Assembly (NCBI RefSeq): GCF_001469895.1
Contig: NZ_LOPY01000050.1
Coordinates: 1-64,000, forward strand
DNA length: 64,000 bases
Reading direction: 5' to 3'
Source: Pseudoalteromonas sp. XI10
Lineage (GTDB): Bacteria > Pseudomonadota > Gammaproteobacteria > Enterobacterales > Alteromonadaceae
Shown here: positions 34,527 through 44,600 of the stretch, one piece after another
Position numbering within the stretch: position 1 is the stretch's first letter
Layout: each line of letters starts with the position of its first letter
Notes under the pieces: generated by a model
Seen by the model: the letters and a program-made list of their open reading frames with translations, nothing else
Told to the model about the DNA's origin: nothing
Database searches by the model: none
Translations under genes and position numbers: made by a program

Positions 34527-35048
34527 ATGCAGATTGGTTTATTTTATGGTTCTACAACCTGCTACACAGAAATAGCGGCAGAGAAAATTCGCGATATTAT
34601 TGGTCACGACATAGTGAGCCTTCACAATATCAAAGATGAGCCATTAAAAAATGCAGAGCAATTTGATTTCGTGATCTTCGGCATTTCAACTTGGGATTTT
34701 GGTGAGTTGCAAGAAGATTGGGAATCAATCTGGGACGACATTAAAGATGTTAACCTAAACGGCAAAACCGTGGCTCTATTTGGTATGGGCGATCAACAAG
34801 GTTATGGTCAGTGGTTCCAAGACGCGCTTGGCATGTTACACGATGAAATTTGTGATCAAAGCATTACCTTGTTAGGCAAATGGCCTAACGATGCAAGTTA
34901 TGAATTTGAGGCTTCAAAAGCACTCACTGAAGATGGCAAACAATTTGTTGGCTTAGCCCTTGATGAAGACAGTCAATACGAGCTTAGCGATGAGCGTATC
35001 GCAAGCTGGGTTGAACAAGTCATGACTGAGTACAGCGAAAGCTTGTAA
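34527..35048 (+). CDS. fldB: Flavodoxin (FldB-type)
   Basis: A 173-residue FMN-binding electron carrier. The phosphate loop GSTTCYTE is at about residues 8-15. [17 protein letters not shown] and [13 protein letters not shown] cover the flavin-stacking regions. ATG at 34527 begins [11 protein letters not shown]; an in-frame extension back to 34389 runs into xerD and has no flavodoxin sequence. Position opposite xerD identifies it with FldB rather than FldA. Confidence 0.93.
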   Translation: MQIGLFYGSTTCYTEIAAEKIRDIIGHDIVSLHNIKDEPLKNAEQFDFVIFGISTWDFGELQEDWESIWDDIKDVNLNGKTVALFGMGDQQGYGQWFQDALGMLHDEICDQSITLLGKWPNDASYEFEASKALTEDGKQFVGLALDEDSQYELSDERIASWVEQVMTEYSESL

Positions 35049-35057
35049 GTCATGAAT

Positions 35058-35086
35058 AAAAAAGCCAAGCATCGCTTGGCTTTTTT
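35058..35086. terminator. Bidirectional terminator between fldB and the DUF2147 gene
   Basis: AAAAAAGCCAAGC / GCTTGGCTTTTTT with a short loop, placed between convergent genes. Confidence 0.92.
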
Positions 35087-35091
35087 AATGG

Positions 35092-35520
35092 TTATTCAAC
35101 ACGTTGCCAATATTGATTACGATAGAAAAATGCAATATATCCGCGTACTTCAAGCACCTTACCTTGTTCTTGTGGGGTCAGTTTAAGGGTATAGGTTTTA
35201 CCATTGTTTGGGTCTAGAATTTCACCCTCTTGCCAGCTACCATCGCCAGCACCTGTAGCGCCTTCTATAATTTTTAACCCTAAAATAGGCTGATTTTTCT
35301 TATCACCTTTACACTCTTCGCAGATTGCGTCTTGCTTGGCTGGGTTAAGGATTTTTTCAACACTACCAACCAACACACCATCTTGCTCACTAATACGTAC
35401 TAAAGATTTCGCTTCATTCGTTTCTTCGTCAATAGTTTTCCAAAGACCCACAGGCGTCAATGCAGCAAAACTCAACTGAGAAAATAATAAGGCAGATAAA
35501 ACAATTGATAAACGGAACAT
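35092..35520 (-). CDS. Exported DUF2147 protein
   Basis: A 142-residue periplasmic protein with signal peptide cleaved near LSFA. The mature part follows the DUF2147 pattern: PVGLWKTIDEETNEAKSLV, ICEECKGDKKNQPILGLKI, GSWQEGEILDPNNGKTY and VRGYIAFFYRNQYW. The family is predicted to be lipocalin-like. No enzymatic residue is evident. It stands alone, convergent with fldB. Confidence 0.9.
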   Translation of the reverse strand: MFRLSIVLSALLFSQLSFAALTPVGLWKTIDEETNEAKSLVRISEQDGVLVGSVEKILNPAKQDAICEECKGDKKNQPILGLKIIEGATGAGDGSWQEGEILDPNNGKTYTLKLTPQEQGKVLEVRGYIAFFYRNQYWQRVE

Positions 35521-35624
35521 AAAAAACTCGTATAAAACTTAAGACTTTGGCACTATATCAGGGCTTAACCAAACACACCATTTTGCTAAGCTCCGAAATC
35601 GACACAACATTGCGAGGGAACACA

Positions 35625-36059
35625 ATGAGTCAATTCACATTAATTACCGGTGACATTGTCAGTTACGACAGTAATCAGGTAGCTACAATTAACGCCACGG
35701 GCGAAATAAAAATAAATCGCTTTGCTGAGCCATTATTTATTCCTGATAGCGCTAAAGCCGCCATTGAGCTGGGTCGGCTCGATGATAACTTGTTTAATTT
35801 AAAAAAGTTATTACGTTCAGGCTATGCCGATCCCTGCCCTACAACCCGCGTGCTAATTGAAACCACACATCCTTTACCTGACATCAACGGCCTGCTGATA
35901 AAACGCCGCTTTAGCATTATTGATTTTTGCAGCGCCGAAATAGAAAAGTCGCACAGTAAAGCCGTGTTAGACGCTCTATTAGAGCTTGAATATGTGCAAC
36001 AAATTCAGCTTGATGAAGTCATGCAATTACAGCCACCGGTACAATTTAACAATCAATAA
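35625..36059 (+). CDS. Hypothetical protein
   Basis: A 144-residue cytoplasmic protein with no recognised family. The N-terminus alternates beta-strand-like segments (FTLITGDIVSYDSNQVATI); the C-terminus is helical. ATG at 35625 follows GAGGGAA; longer in-frame extension to 35547 has no signal. It precedes a lipoprotein gene by 57 bp. Confidence 0.72.
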   Translation: MSQFTLITGDIVSYDSNQVATINATGEIKINRFAEPLFIPDSAKAAIELGRLDDNLFNLKKLLRSGYADPCPTTRVLIETTHPLPDINGLLIKRRFSIIDFCSAEIEKSHSKAVLDALLELEYVQQIQLDEVMQLQPPVQFNNQ

Positions 36060-36116
36060 AGGTACAATAACTTATAAGTATGCTAATCAGCTCCTTCATT
36101 TGTAAAAGGAATAACA

Positions 36117-36800
36117 ATGAAAAGTGCGCTACCTTTAATGATTGCCGCAAGTATTTTGCTAACTGGTTGTGATGAATTAGAAGTTGAAGAAACTCATAAC
36201 TTTGGCGATGAAATGTATGAGAACAATTACACACTCGTAAATACCACTGATTTAGAAGTGGACTATTACATGGCAAACACTGACCTGTTTGGTGATGCTC
36301 AAGAATTTAAAGACTCTCAATACTATGTTGATACGCTTGCATCGCAATCACTTCCCGTTGATGTAACACATGCTCACAATGAACGTAGCCGTATTTCATT
36401 TTATGTAGTCGATCACAGCGACATAACTAACTCAGCCACACAGATGTATCAGGTAGAGCAAAATCAACCTTATCATTTTGTGGCTTGGCAAAATGAAGAA
36501 AAGCTTCGTTTAACTCTAGTAAAAAAAGCTAATGATGATAAAGATGACTTTTTTGCTATACGTATTCTCGCAACTGAAAACCTTCGCTTAAAAATCGAAA
36601 ATCAAATCGTCAATTTATATCAAAATCAATTAAGTTACTGGTACCACATTGATGACTGCGCTGATGATTTAAAAGTATCAAAGCTCAATGATGAAGATAA
36701 GCGAGTTTATGAACCTGTCTCAATCTGCAACGCATCATATGGGCAGTCATACACTTTACTTTTAAGTGAAGATGGCCTTGAAGCGAGCATTGCTGAATAA
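36117..36800 (+). CDS. Hypothetical lipoprotein
   Basis: A 227-residue lipoprotein with lipobox LTGC (about residue 19) and an acidic, beta-rich mature domain. Two cysteines (DDCADD, SICNAS) may pair. No family was recognised. Convergent with trmN6, which ends 3 bp away. Confidence 0.75.
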   Translation: MKSALPLMIAASILLTGCDELEVEETHNFGDEMYENNYTLVNTTDLEVDYYMANTDLFGDAQEFKDSQYYVDTLASQSLPVDVTHAHNERSRISFYVVDHSDITNSATQMYQVEQNQPYHFVAWQNEEKLRLTLVKKANDDKDDFFAIRILATENLRLKIENQIVNLYQNQLSYWYHIDDCADDLKVSKLNDEDKRVYEPVSICNASYGQSYTLLLSEDGLEASIAE

Positions 36801-36803
36801 CGA

Positions 36804-37502
36804 TTACATCTTTAGGTAAAATGCCTTACAGAGCTCTTTGTAATCTTGACTGTAGCTGCCATCAGCTGCATGTATGGTTAACGATGATGTATCACATTCG
36901 CCGTTGTTTTGGCTGAGTAGCATCAAGCTGCGACTTGGTTGTTTTTTCTCGGTTGTACGTACCAAGCAATGGCGATTTAAGTACCAGCCTGCCTGCTCAG
37001 CTACCGCAATGAATTGTTTTGCCTCTACGCAAGGCAAAATCACATTCAAAAGCGTTTTGCCGTGGCTAAGCCTAGTACACGCTTCTATCAATTCGCTGAA
37101 GCTAAGGCCGTCAGTATGGCGGGCAGTATTTCGAGCATCATTTTCACCTTTTAGGCTCGCATTAAAATACGGTGGATTGGTGATGATCGCATCAAAAGAC
37201 TCTGCTGCGCTAAATGACTGCACAGCACCTTCGAAAAGGTTTATATTAGGCCATGGGCTAGCCGCAAAGTTTTCTCGAGCATCATTACAGGCACACGCGT
37301 CAATTTCTATGGCACTTACTTTTGCTTCAGGCGCTCTTTGTTTTGCCATTAGCGCCAACAGCCCTGTGCCAGTGCCAATATCTAAAATACGCTTAGCACC
37401 ACTCACATCAGCCCAAGCACCTAACAAAATACCGTCGGTCGACACTTTCATCGCCGTGCGTGTTTGCGTTACCGTAAATTGTTTAAACACAAAGCCTGAC
37501 AT
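36804..37502 (-). CDS. trmN6: tRNA1(Val) (adenine(37)-N6)-methyltransferase
   Basis: A 232-residue class I SAM-dependent methyltransferase (YfiC family) that modifies A37 of tRNA-Val. The SAM loop is ILDIGTGTGLLALM (about 40-53) and the amino-methyltransferase motif is ITNPPYFNASL (about 108-118). It diverges from srmB, the same pairing as in E. coli. Confidence 0.94.
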   Translation of the reverse strand: MSGFVFKQFTVTQTRTAMKVSTDGILLGAWADVSGAKRILDIGTGTGLLALMAKQRAPEAKVSAIEIDACACNDARENFAASPWPNINLFEGAVQSFSAAESFDAIITNPPYFNASLKGENDARNTARHTDGLSFSELIEACTRLSHGKTLLNVILPCVEAKQFIAVAEQAGWYLNRHCLVRTTEKKQPSRSLMLLSQNNGECDTSSLTIHAADGSYSQDYKELCKAFYLKM

Positions 37503-37578
37503 TTTTTCACCTTTTCATTCACCACAGCCGCGTTAACGCGTATAATTAGGCTCAATTGTCCTCTATTTATGTCACTCT

Positions 37579-38811
37579 ATGCAATTTTCTGAATTTGATA
37601 TCGATAACAAGCTGTTAAATGCCATTAATAAAATGGGTTTTGATACGCCAACCAGTATTCAACAACAAGCGATCCCTGAAGCTCTTCAAGGCCGTGATAT
37701 TTTGGCATCTGCCCCTACTGGTACGGGTAAAACAGCCGCGTTTTTGATCCCTGCAATTCAATACTTGCTTGATTTCCCGCGTCGCGATCCTGGCTTTGCG
37801 CGCGTATTGATAATGACACCAACCCGTGAGCTTGCTTATCAAATTCATGAGCAATGTGAATTACTCGCAGCACAAACTCATCTTAAAATTGGGGTTGTAA
37901 CAGGTGGTATAAACTACGGGACACACAGAGAAATTTTCGAAAGCAATAACGACATTCTGATAGCCACACCTGGGCGTTTAATGGAGTACCTTGAAACAGA
38001 GAACTTCCATGCTGAAAACGTTGAAATGCTTATTCTTGATGAAGCTGACCGCATGCTAGATATGGGATTTCGTAAAGAAATGCTACGTATTTGTGATGAA
38101 GCACGTAACCGCCGTCAATGTTTCTTATTCTCAGCGACCCTTGAAGGTGACAGCGTTGAGTTATTTGCAGAACGTATCTTAAACGACCCTGCACTGCTTG
38201 AAGCCGAATCTTCACGCAAAGAAAAAGGCAAAATCCATCAATGGGTTCACCTTGCGGACGACTACGATCACAAGCTAAAAATGTTGGTTGAAACATTAAA
38301 TGGTGATGACATTCATAAAGCTATTGTGTTTGTAAAAACTCGTGAGCGCCTAGAAACATTAGTTGGTGAGCTAAACAACGAAGGCCTTCGTGTAGCTTGG
38401 TTACGCGGTGAAATGCCTCAAGACAAGCGCATGAAAGCGATGGAGAACTTTCACTCTGGTCGCAACAATATCTTAGTTGCAACGGATGTTGCTGCTCGTG
38501 GTATTGATGTTGCTGATATCAGCCATGTTATCAACTTTGATATGCCACGTACCGCAGACGTATACGTACACCGTATTGGACGTACTGGTCGTGCAGGTAA
38601 AAAAGGCATTGCGATTTCATTTATTGAAGCTCATGACGTGGCAATTGTTGGTAAGGTGGAGCGCTACATTGAGCAAAAGCTTAAACGCCGAGTAATTAAA
38701 GGGCTTGAGCCACAGCACAAAGAAGCGAAGATCCCATCTAAAAAGAAAAAAGATCCAGTAAAAATGAAGGCAAAGAAAAAAGCCAAAGCTAAAACGAAGA
38801 AGAAAAAGTAG
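37579..38811 (+). CDS. srmB: ATP-dependent RNA helicase SrmB
   Basis: A 410-residue DEAD-box helicase acting in large-subunit ribosome assembly. The Q motif is TPTSIQQQAIP. Motif I is APTGTGKTAAF, Ia is PTRELAYQ, Ib is TPGRLMEYL, II is DEADRMLDMG and III is SAT. Motif V is ATDVAARGIDV and VI is HRIGRTGRAG. A lysine-rich tail (about 385-410) follows. Divergent from trmN6, as expected for SrmB. Confidence 0.95.
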   Translation: MQFSEFDIDNKLLNAINKMGFDTPTSIQQQAIPEALQGRDILASAPTGTGKTAAFLIPAIQYLLDFPRRDPGFARVLIMTPTRELAYQIHEQCELLAAQTHLKIGVVTGGINYGTHREIFESNNDILIATPGRLMEYLETENFHAENVEMLILDEADRMLDMGFRKEMLRICDEARNRRQCFLFSATLEGDSVELFAERILNDPALLEAESSRKEKGKIHQWVHLADDYDHKLKMLVETLNGDDIHKAIVFVKTRERLETLVGELNNEGLRVAWLRGEMPQDKRMKAMENFHSGRNNILVATDVAARGIDVADISHVINFDMPRTADVYVHRIGRTGRAGKKGIAISFIEAHDVAIVGKVERYIEQKLKRRVIKGLEPQHKEAKIPSKKKKDPVKMKAKKKAKAKTKKKK

Positions 38812-38836
38812 TTTTAACTTTAACATCATAACTGTG

Positions 38837-38864
38837 AAAATGCCGAGCTTGTCTCGGCATTTTT
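38837..38864 (+). terminator. Terminator of srmB
   Basis: ATGCCGAG-CTTGT-CTCGGCAT followed by T-run, 25 bp past the stop. Confidence 0.9.
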
Positions 38865-39032
38865 GTGCCATACCCTTTTTACTTATTAACTGTGTAATTA
38901 GTTCACACTTTATTGCCCACACATCAAACCTATAAAAATAACCCAATCAAATTCAACAACTTAAATATTGGAATAATAATTGTAACAGGTTCAGCAATAG
39001 TTCACAGCAGACTAGATTAACGAGGGAATTGT

Positions 39033-39371
39033 ATGAGCCGCTTCAAATTAACCGTAATACTTACATCATTAAGCTGTATTTTTTTACTTGCATGCGCAAC
39101 GAACGTAAGCGCTAATACTAGTGTGCTAACAACAAGCACATCTGCGCAACCGCGCTTACAGCAAATGGCTTTGCAGAAGTTAACTCGTAACCCTAATTTT
39201 CACATTGAAAACCTGCAAGTGATTGTTGAGGGTGAAACTGTTGAACTAAAAGGCATTGCAGAAACAGGCTTTCAACGTGCTTTAGCACAGAAGTTTTTAG
39301 AGCATAGCCAAGGTGTGATGCAGATAAAAAACAACCTTAAAGTGAGTAAGTTAAATCACTCGTCACTTTAA
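39033..39371 (+). CDS. BON-domain lipoprotein
   Basis: A 112-residue lipoprotein (lipobox LLAC) with one BON domain at about residues 42-105 (ENLQVIVEGETVELKGIAE then KFLEHSQGVMQIKNNLKV). BON proteins bind phospholipid or support the cell envelope. A ribosome site GAGGGAA precedes ATG. Convergent with the next gene; function inferred at family level only. Confidence 0.8.
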   Translation: MSRFKLTVILTSLSCIFLLACATNVSANTSVLTTSTSAQPRLQQMALQKLTRNPNFHIENLQVIVEGETVELKGIAETGFQRALAQKFLEHSQGVMQIKNNLKVSKLNHSSL

Positions 39372-39398
39372 GGCTAGGTTTACAAAAGAGGCTTGAGA

Positions 39399-40331
39399 TT
39401 ATTCGCCAGTTGCTTGTAGATTGATAAATTTTGCAAGCTCTTCTGGTTGACCCATCAGCATTTGAATTTGCTGATTAATCTCCATCATAGTCTTACCTTC
39501 TGGTAATTTAGCTGATACAGAGAAAGACGATAAACCATTCACAAAGTTGCTAATCGCTGTAGCAAGCTCTTCGCTCACTGGTACTTGCTGTAATTGCATC
39601 GCAACGACTTGCTTAAATTGATCATGAGTCATACCTTGTGCAGTTAAGAAGCTATCAACAACCGCTTTAAGCTCACCTTCATCAGCAATCGACATATTAA
39701 TGCTACGTGGCTCTAACTGAGTGAGGGCTGCCATCATCTTCGATTGCTGTTGTAACTGCTGCTCTAAAGTAAGCTGACCATCAGCTGCTTCATTTTGCAT
39801 CTGGCTCACAGCGAGTGATGCTTCCATCAGCGCTGTAGTTTTAGCTAAACCAAGATTAAAGTTAACGTCAGCCACCTCATTTGCAGTGACTTTAAGAGCA
39901 AAGTCGCTGTCGCCTGAAGCTTTATTATAATCAAGCGATGAGTCAACGTTATAGCTTGTTGATGCTAGCTTGTTATTAGAGTTTTCTGGCAGCTGCGCTA
40001 AAAATTCATCGCTAAAACGAAAGTTTTTCATAACAAAACCAGTGTGTGGCGGCACTGCATCTACTTCGTAACCCGACACATCAATACTATCGATTGTTGC
40101 AACAGGCTCATTGCTTAAACTATTTGAAACCGTGATCTCAGATAACTGCATGCTGCTATCAAAAATACTGGCTGAGATATCACTGTATTTAATTTCTACA
40201 CCGCTTTGGATTGATAACGCACTGATTTGCTTATCAACCACCTTTTTCACTTCCTGTGTAGCTGCGTAATTTGCGTAAGCTACGCCACCGACAGCCGCAG
40301 CAACAACCGCTGCAATAATTAACTTCTTCAT
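39399..40331 (-). CDS. Hypothetical exported/anchored protein, YdgA-like character
   Basis: A 310-residue protein with an alanine-rich N-terminal membrane segment or signal (about 4-24) and a periplasmic domain of alternating strands. A glutamine-rich helical stretch (EQQLQQQSKMM) precedes the C-terminal part. The layout, with dimeric-looking repeats of beta segments, resembles DUF945/YdgA-like proteins but I cannot confirm it. It lies downstream of radA by 49 bp on the same strand. Confidence 0.7.
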   Translation of the reverse strand: MKKLIIAAVVAAAVGGVAYANYAATQEVKKVVDKQISALSIQSGVEIKYSDISASIFDSSMQLSEITVSNSLSNEPVATIDSIDVSGYEVDAVPPHTGFVMKNFRFSDEFLAQLPENSNNKLASTSYNVDSSLDYNKASGDSDFALKVTANEVADVNFNLGLAKTTALMEASLAVSQMQNEAADGQLTLEQQLQQQSKMMAALTQLEPRSINMSIADEGELKAVVDSFLTAQGMTHDQFKQVVAMQLQQVPVSEELATAISNFVNGLSSFSVSAKLPEGKTMMEINQQIQMLMGQPEELAKFINLQATGE

Positions 40332-40380
40332 TTTATTTCCTTTAATTGGTGTAAATTTTTATCAGTGTATCAAATTGTAT

Positions 40381-41766
40381 TTAGTTTATTAACGACAATA
40401 GCTCATGCACGGTTTTTATTGGGGTGATCTTAGCACCAAGGCCTTCCATTGATTTATGGTAATTACGATATGGAATAAAGATCTCAGTAAAACCGTGTTG
40501 CGCAGCTTCTTTAACTCGAGGTACGCCGCTGTCGATTGGTCTTACGTCACCATTTAAACTTAGCTCACCCATAATACAGGTGGTACGCGGTACAACAAAT
40601 TCGTTCAAGCTGCTTAAAAGTGCTGCTACCAATGCTAAATCGATACAAGTCTCTGACTCATCGATTTTTAAACCACCAACAATGTTAAAAAAGGTATCGT
40701 GGAAGATTTTTGTTTTTGTGTGCTTACGTAAAATACCTGTTAGCATCTTGATACGATTCATATTCAAGCCAACACATACCCGCTGCGGGAATTCGGCTTC
40801 GGTTTCTGTGGTTAAACATTGTATTTCGAGTAGTAAGTTACGGTTACCTTTACGGATACAAGTGATAGCAGAGCCTGGAGACTCGGTACTAGAACCAGAT
40901 AAAAAGATTTCGCTTGGGTTATCAACGCTCAACATTCCGCGCTCGCACATTCTGAAAATACCCACAGTGTCGATATCGCCAAAACGGTTTTTATTAGCAC
41001 GCAGTGTTCTGACTTGGCCATCGTTAGTATCGATATGTAACAAGGCATCAACTATGTGCACGAGTGTTTGCGGCCCAGCAATTTCGTTATTTTTGTTTAC
41101 ATGAGCAATGATGAACATAGTGACATCATTTTGCTTACAATATTGTGTTAAAGCTTGCGCTGCACTTTTTACCTGTGAGGGTGAGCCAGGGCTACCATTT
41201 GCCGTTTCTGTTACCACGGCCTGAATTGAGTCAATAACCGCGAACTTAATTTTGTTTTTATCAAGCTCTTCAATGATGGCTTCAACACTGGTTTCAGACA
41301 GCAAGTAAAGCTCGTCTTCGTTGTAATCTAAACGTAAGCGATTCACACGGTTTTTAAACTGCGATAAAGATTCTTCAGCTGTGCAGTATAAAGAAGGCAT
41401 TAGCTTTGACATACGTGCGACTAAATCTGACAGCAAGGTGGTTTTACCAGCACCAGGGTCGCCAGAAATAATATTAACAGAGCCTGTGGTTACGCCACCA
41501 CTTAGTACTCTGTCTAGCTCACCTATTTCCGTGAGGCGTTTTTCGGCCTCTGTGGTCGCAACTTCATTGATTTTCTTTGAGCCACCGCTAGCGATACCGG
41601 CATAACCTGCCACTGCCGCACGGCTTGCCGCTTGCTTTGATTGCCCCGCTGAAGGCTTAAATTCTGCCAGCGTATTCCACGCTCCACACTTACACTGACC
41701 TTGCCAGCGTTGATAGTTCATGCCGCACTCAGTGCAGACAAATTCGATTTTTGCTGATTTTGCCAT
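40381..41766 (-). CDS. radA: DNA repair protein RadA (Sms)
   Basis: A 461-residue RecA-like branch-migration ATPase. An N-terminal zinc ribbon (CTECGMNY...CKCGAWNT) is followed by Walker A GDPGAGKTTL and Walker B FAVIDSIQAV. The RadA-specific motif KNRFG and a C-terminal Lon-like domain (about 330-460, GLKIDESETCIDLALVAALL) complete it. Length matches E. coli RadA (460). It diverges from the PilZ-protein gene across a 353-bp gap. Confidence 0.97.
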   Translation of the reverse strand: MAKSAKIEFVCTECGMNYQRWQGQCKCGAWNTLAEFKPSAGQSKQAASRAAVAGYAGIASGGSKKINEVATTEAEKRLTEIGELDRVLSGGVTTGSVNIISGDPGAGKTTLLSDLVARMSKLMPSLYCTAEESLSQFKNRVNRLRLDYNEDELYLLSETSVEAIIEELDKNKIKFAVIDSIQAVVTETANGSPGSPSQVKSAAQALTQYCKQNDVTMFIIAHVNKNNEIAGPQTLVHIVDALLHIDTNDGQVRTLRANKNRFGDIDTVGIFRMCERGMLSVDNPSEIFLSGSSTESPGSAITCIRKGNRNLLLEIQCLTTETEAEFPQRVCVGLNMNRIKMLTGILRKHTKTKIFHDTFFNIVGGLKIDESETCIDLALVAALLSSLNEFVVPRTTCIMGELSLNGDVRPIDSGVPRVKEAAQHGFTEIFIPYRNYHKSMEGLGAKITPIKTVHELLSLIN

Positions 41767-41869
41767 TCGGCCTTACCTATTTTGGTCGCTGTTTTGTGAC
41801 TATTTCTGTATTTTCAAGCATATAATAGCTAAAGTAAAACATATGACTCAGGTAATTAATCTAGAGTCA

Positions 41870-41887
41870 CTTTTGTAGTCACAAAAG
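41870..41887. promoter_or_regulatory. Inverted repeat between radA and the PilZ gene
   Basis: CTTTTGT-AGTC-ACAAAAG. It may be an operator or a short hairpin. The rest of the 353-bp gap 41767-42119 is AT-rich with no gene recognised. Confidence 0.3.
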
Positions 41888-42119
41888 ATAATATGCTGTA
41901 ACTTGCCCCATGAAAAACGCTTAATCATGCTAAGTGCTTAATTAAGAAATGGTTAAGGGCACAGTTTTTGCTTACAAATAAAACTTTACAGTGCTTGCCA
42001 TTTAATTGGCGAATACATATAACAATAACTAATAAAATAAAAAACTAGTTACACTGCTTTGGCTTTCAATAGCCCGCTAGTATACCTACTTTTTTAGATA
42101 GACGGTGATGGTTTTATAA

Positions 42120-44600
42120 ATGGCTGAAGACATACTGCTTAAATATGAAAGCCTAGTTGAAGAACTAAAGGCACATTTAGGCACTCCCCAGTTCGACAAA
42201 CTGTTTAAATCAAAGACAGCTAGCTTAACTAAGCCAGAGCAGTTTCTGATCAAAATGGAAATGTCGCGCTTATCTCAGCCTGTAGCACGCTTTATTGATT
42301 TACGTGGCCAGGTAACCGGCCAAGTCAAACCCTACGAATATGATGGTAAGCAACACTTTATGGACGATACCGCCATTGAAGTGTTTGAAGATGCTATAAA
42401 GCGCCACGGTGGTTACACCCTTGCCGTTTACGAAGCGGTAATGAATACCGAAAACAATCACCGCGTAATGCAAAAAAAAGCCGCTGAACAAGCTTTAACT
42501 GACGATAGTAGCACGACAGAGCAGTCTGCTAAGGTCATTAAGTTTGCATCTTATGAAAGTCGCCGCGAAGAGCGGATGAACTACTCAATTAAAATTACCG
42601 TTGAACTAGATAAAGACAATAAGGTTGCCGCTTCTACCTCTGATATCTCTTTAAGTGGCGCAAAAATCAAGTTAGCACCACGGTATAAAGTTAAAAAAGG
42701 CCAATTAATTGGTCTGCGCTTAGTTGGCCTAGAGCAAGATTTTGAACTGGGCTTAAAAAACGGAATTCAATACGAAGTGGTTGCGGTAGAAAAAGTATCT
42801 CGTGAATACAACCATGTACGCTTAAAACGCACCTTTATTGAAAATAATGATAAGTTTGATGAGTTCTTAGAGAGCTTTATTCACGGTAATAAACGTCGCT
42901 ATAAAGTGAACTTAGACAATACTTTAGATGCGGTTGTATCAAAAGGCTACGAGCAATACTACATTCCACGTGTTACCTCATTTTATACATTTTTAAGCTT
43001 ACAAGGCGACAAGCTTTATCCTAGCCTTGCGTTAACCACAGAAAATAACATTTTTATTCAGCGCTATTTTTGTGATGAGCGAAAGTTGTCATGCTTATAT
43101 AGCATTATCAATCAGCAACGTTTAGGTCACTTGCTCAGTTCACCTGATGCGGTAAAAGAAGAGTACCTGTATACCTTCACTCATACCGTTGCAGGCAAAA
43201 TTTATTACTACTCAGCTACGCGAACTGAGCTTGATAGCCAACCACAACTGAGAGATTTATTCCTCGGCTTTGGTAGTCAAAAAGACAGTTGGCAGTGCTT
43301 TAAGCTTCAGTTGATGCCAAGCCACCCGGAAGATTCGTATATTCCGCTGTCGCTACCAAGCAGTGCTGGTAAAAACATCGAAAAACTAAATAAGCCACCG
43401 ACACCACGGGTGCAGGGGTTGATTAAAGATGTTAAATATCTACTGATTTTGACCTCAGTGGGTACTAAGTTTGAACAACAAACATACCAACAGCTTGATT
43501 ATAATAAAGATGCGGTAAACCAGCTTAAACAGTTTGGTCACAGTAAGCATAAAACGCCTCCTCATTTAGAGCCTGTGGCGCTTGAGTATGTGAACCTTCG
43601 TGCTCATAAACGCTATTTATACAAAACAGCTATCAGCATTGAACATCATGAGCAAACAATTACAGGCCATACTCGTGATTTGTCTGTGATGGGCTTGCAA
43701 ATTGAATGCGACCAACCGGTTGAGTTCAAAAAAGGCGATATCATCAAACTAAACTTGCCTGATTTGCAAAAAATTACCAAAAAGCACGATTTAACAAATC
43801 TGGCTTATGAAGTAATGGCTATAAGTAAATCACTGACAACGGTAAATTTAAAAGTGCATAAAGTTGGTGACTTACCGCATATGGCGATTAAGTTTTTCAC
43901 CGTATTAATCGATAACAACAAAGACAAATTACGTGTTTGTGAAGAAACCCCTAAAATTCCGGGGCTATCAACTGCACTCAGAAATATGGTGACCAAAAGC
44001 GTATGCCAATTCCCGTTTTATTTACATAAAGAAGCTGCCCACTTTAAAGCTGGCGCTATTGGCCAAGGCTTATATCCAAGCCCTCTTCATGTACTACTAC
44101 AAAATTTTGCGTTATTGAACGAAACAACCAGCATCGACGGATTCTTATCAACGGATCAAATTACAGAAGTGATCACCCCGTTGATCAAAGACCGTAGTCG
44201 CCAAGATCCACCTCTGCCATTTACCCTATTTGTTCGCTTTGATCCGCGCCAAGCCGAAATAAGCGATGCAATTACCAGCCGCTGTATTAGTGAAGATGAT
44301 TACAAACCACAAACTTTGTTTGTGAAAAAAGCGCTGAAAAACGATTTAGTCTTTGTATTTCGTTTATATGTATCACGAACTGGTCGCCCTGATATTGATT
44401 ACTTAGCGAATGAGCTCAAATACATTAGTCAGTATGCATTACATAAAGCAAAAGACTTAGAAGAAGCACTATGGGCGGTAGCTGGTGTAGGTGATTTAAT
44501 TGATATAACCGAAGAAGCGCTTACCCATTTTGATATTGACCAAAGGCTGATCAATGAAATGAGTAAACGCAAAGCGACCTGGCTAAAGCGAGTAATCTAA
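42120..44600 (+). CDS. Large two-PilZ-domain c-di-GMP-binding protein
   Basis: An 826-residue soluble protein. PilZ domain 1 (about 147-240) has RxxxR in SRREERMNYS and DxSxxG as DISLSGAKI. PilZ domain 2 (about 494-585) has RAHKRYLYK and DLSVMGLQI. Both keep the residues that bind c-di-GMP. The region between them and the tail have no named domain. Its last 18 bp overlap the end of serB on the other strand. It probably controls motility or surface attachment; a diguanylate cyclase gene, now interrupted, lies at 62969. Confidence 0.88.
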   Translation: MAEDILLKYESLVEELKAHLGTPQFDKLFKSKTASLTKPEQFLIKMEMSRLSQPVARFIDLRGQVTGQVKPYEYDGKQHFMDDTAIEVFEDAIKRHGGYTLAVYEAVMNTENNHRVMQKKAAEQALTDDSSTTEQSAKVIKFASYESRREERMNYSIKITVELDKDNKVAASTSDISLSGAKIKLAPRYKVKKGQLIGLRLVGLEQDFELGLKNGIQYEVVAVEKVSREYNHVRLKRTFIENNDKFDEFLESFIHGNKRRYKVNLDNTLDAVVSKGYEQYYIPRVTSFYTFLSLQGDKLYPSLALTTENNIFIQRYFCDERKLSCLYSIINQQRLGHLLSSPDAVKEEYLYTFTHTVAGKIYYYSATRTELDSQPQLRDLFLGFGSQKDSWQCFKLQLMPSHPEDSYIPLSLPSSAGKNIEKLNKPPTPRVQGLIKDVKYLLILTSVGTKFEQQTYQQLDYNKDAVNQLKQFGHSKHKTPPHLEPVALEYVNLRAHKRYLYKTAISIEHHEQTITGHTRDLSVMGLQIECDQPVEFKKGDIIKLNLPDLQKITKKHDLTNLAYEVMAISKSLTTVNLKVHKVGDLPHMAIKFFTVLIDNNKDKLRVCEETPKIPGLSTALRNMVTKSVCQFPFYLHKEAAHFKAGAIGQGLYPSPLHVLLQNFALLNETTSIDGFLSTDQITEVITPLIKDRSRQDPPLPFTLFVRFDPRQAEISDAITSRCISEDDYKPQTLFVKKALKNDLVFVFRLYVSRTGRPDIDYLANELKYISQYALHKAKDLEEALWAVAGVGDLIDITEEALTHFDIDQRLINEMSKRKATWLKRVI

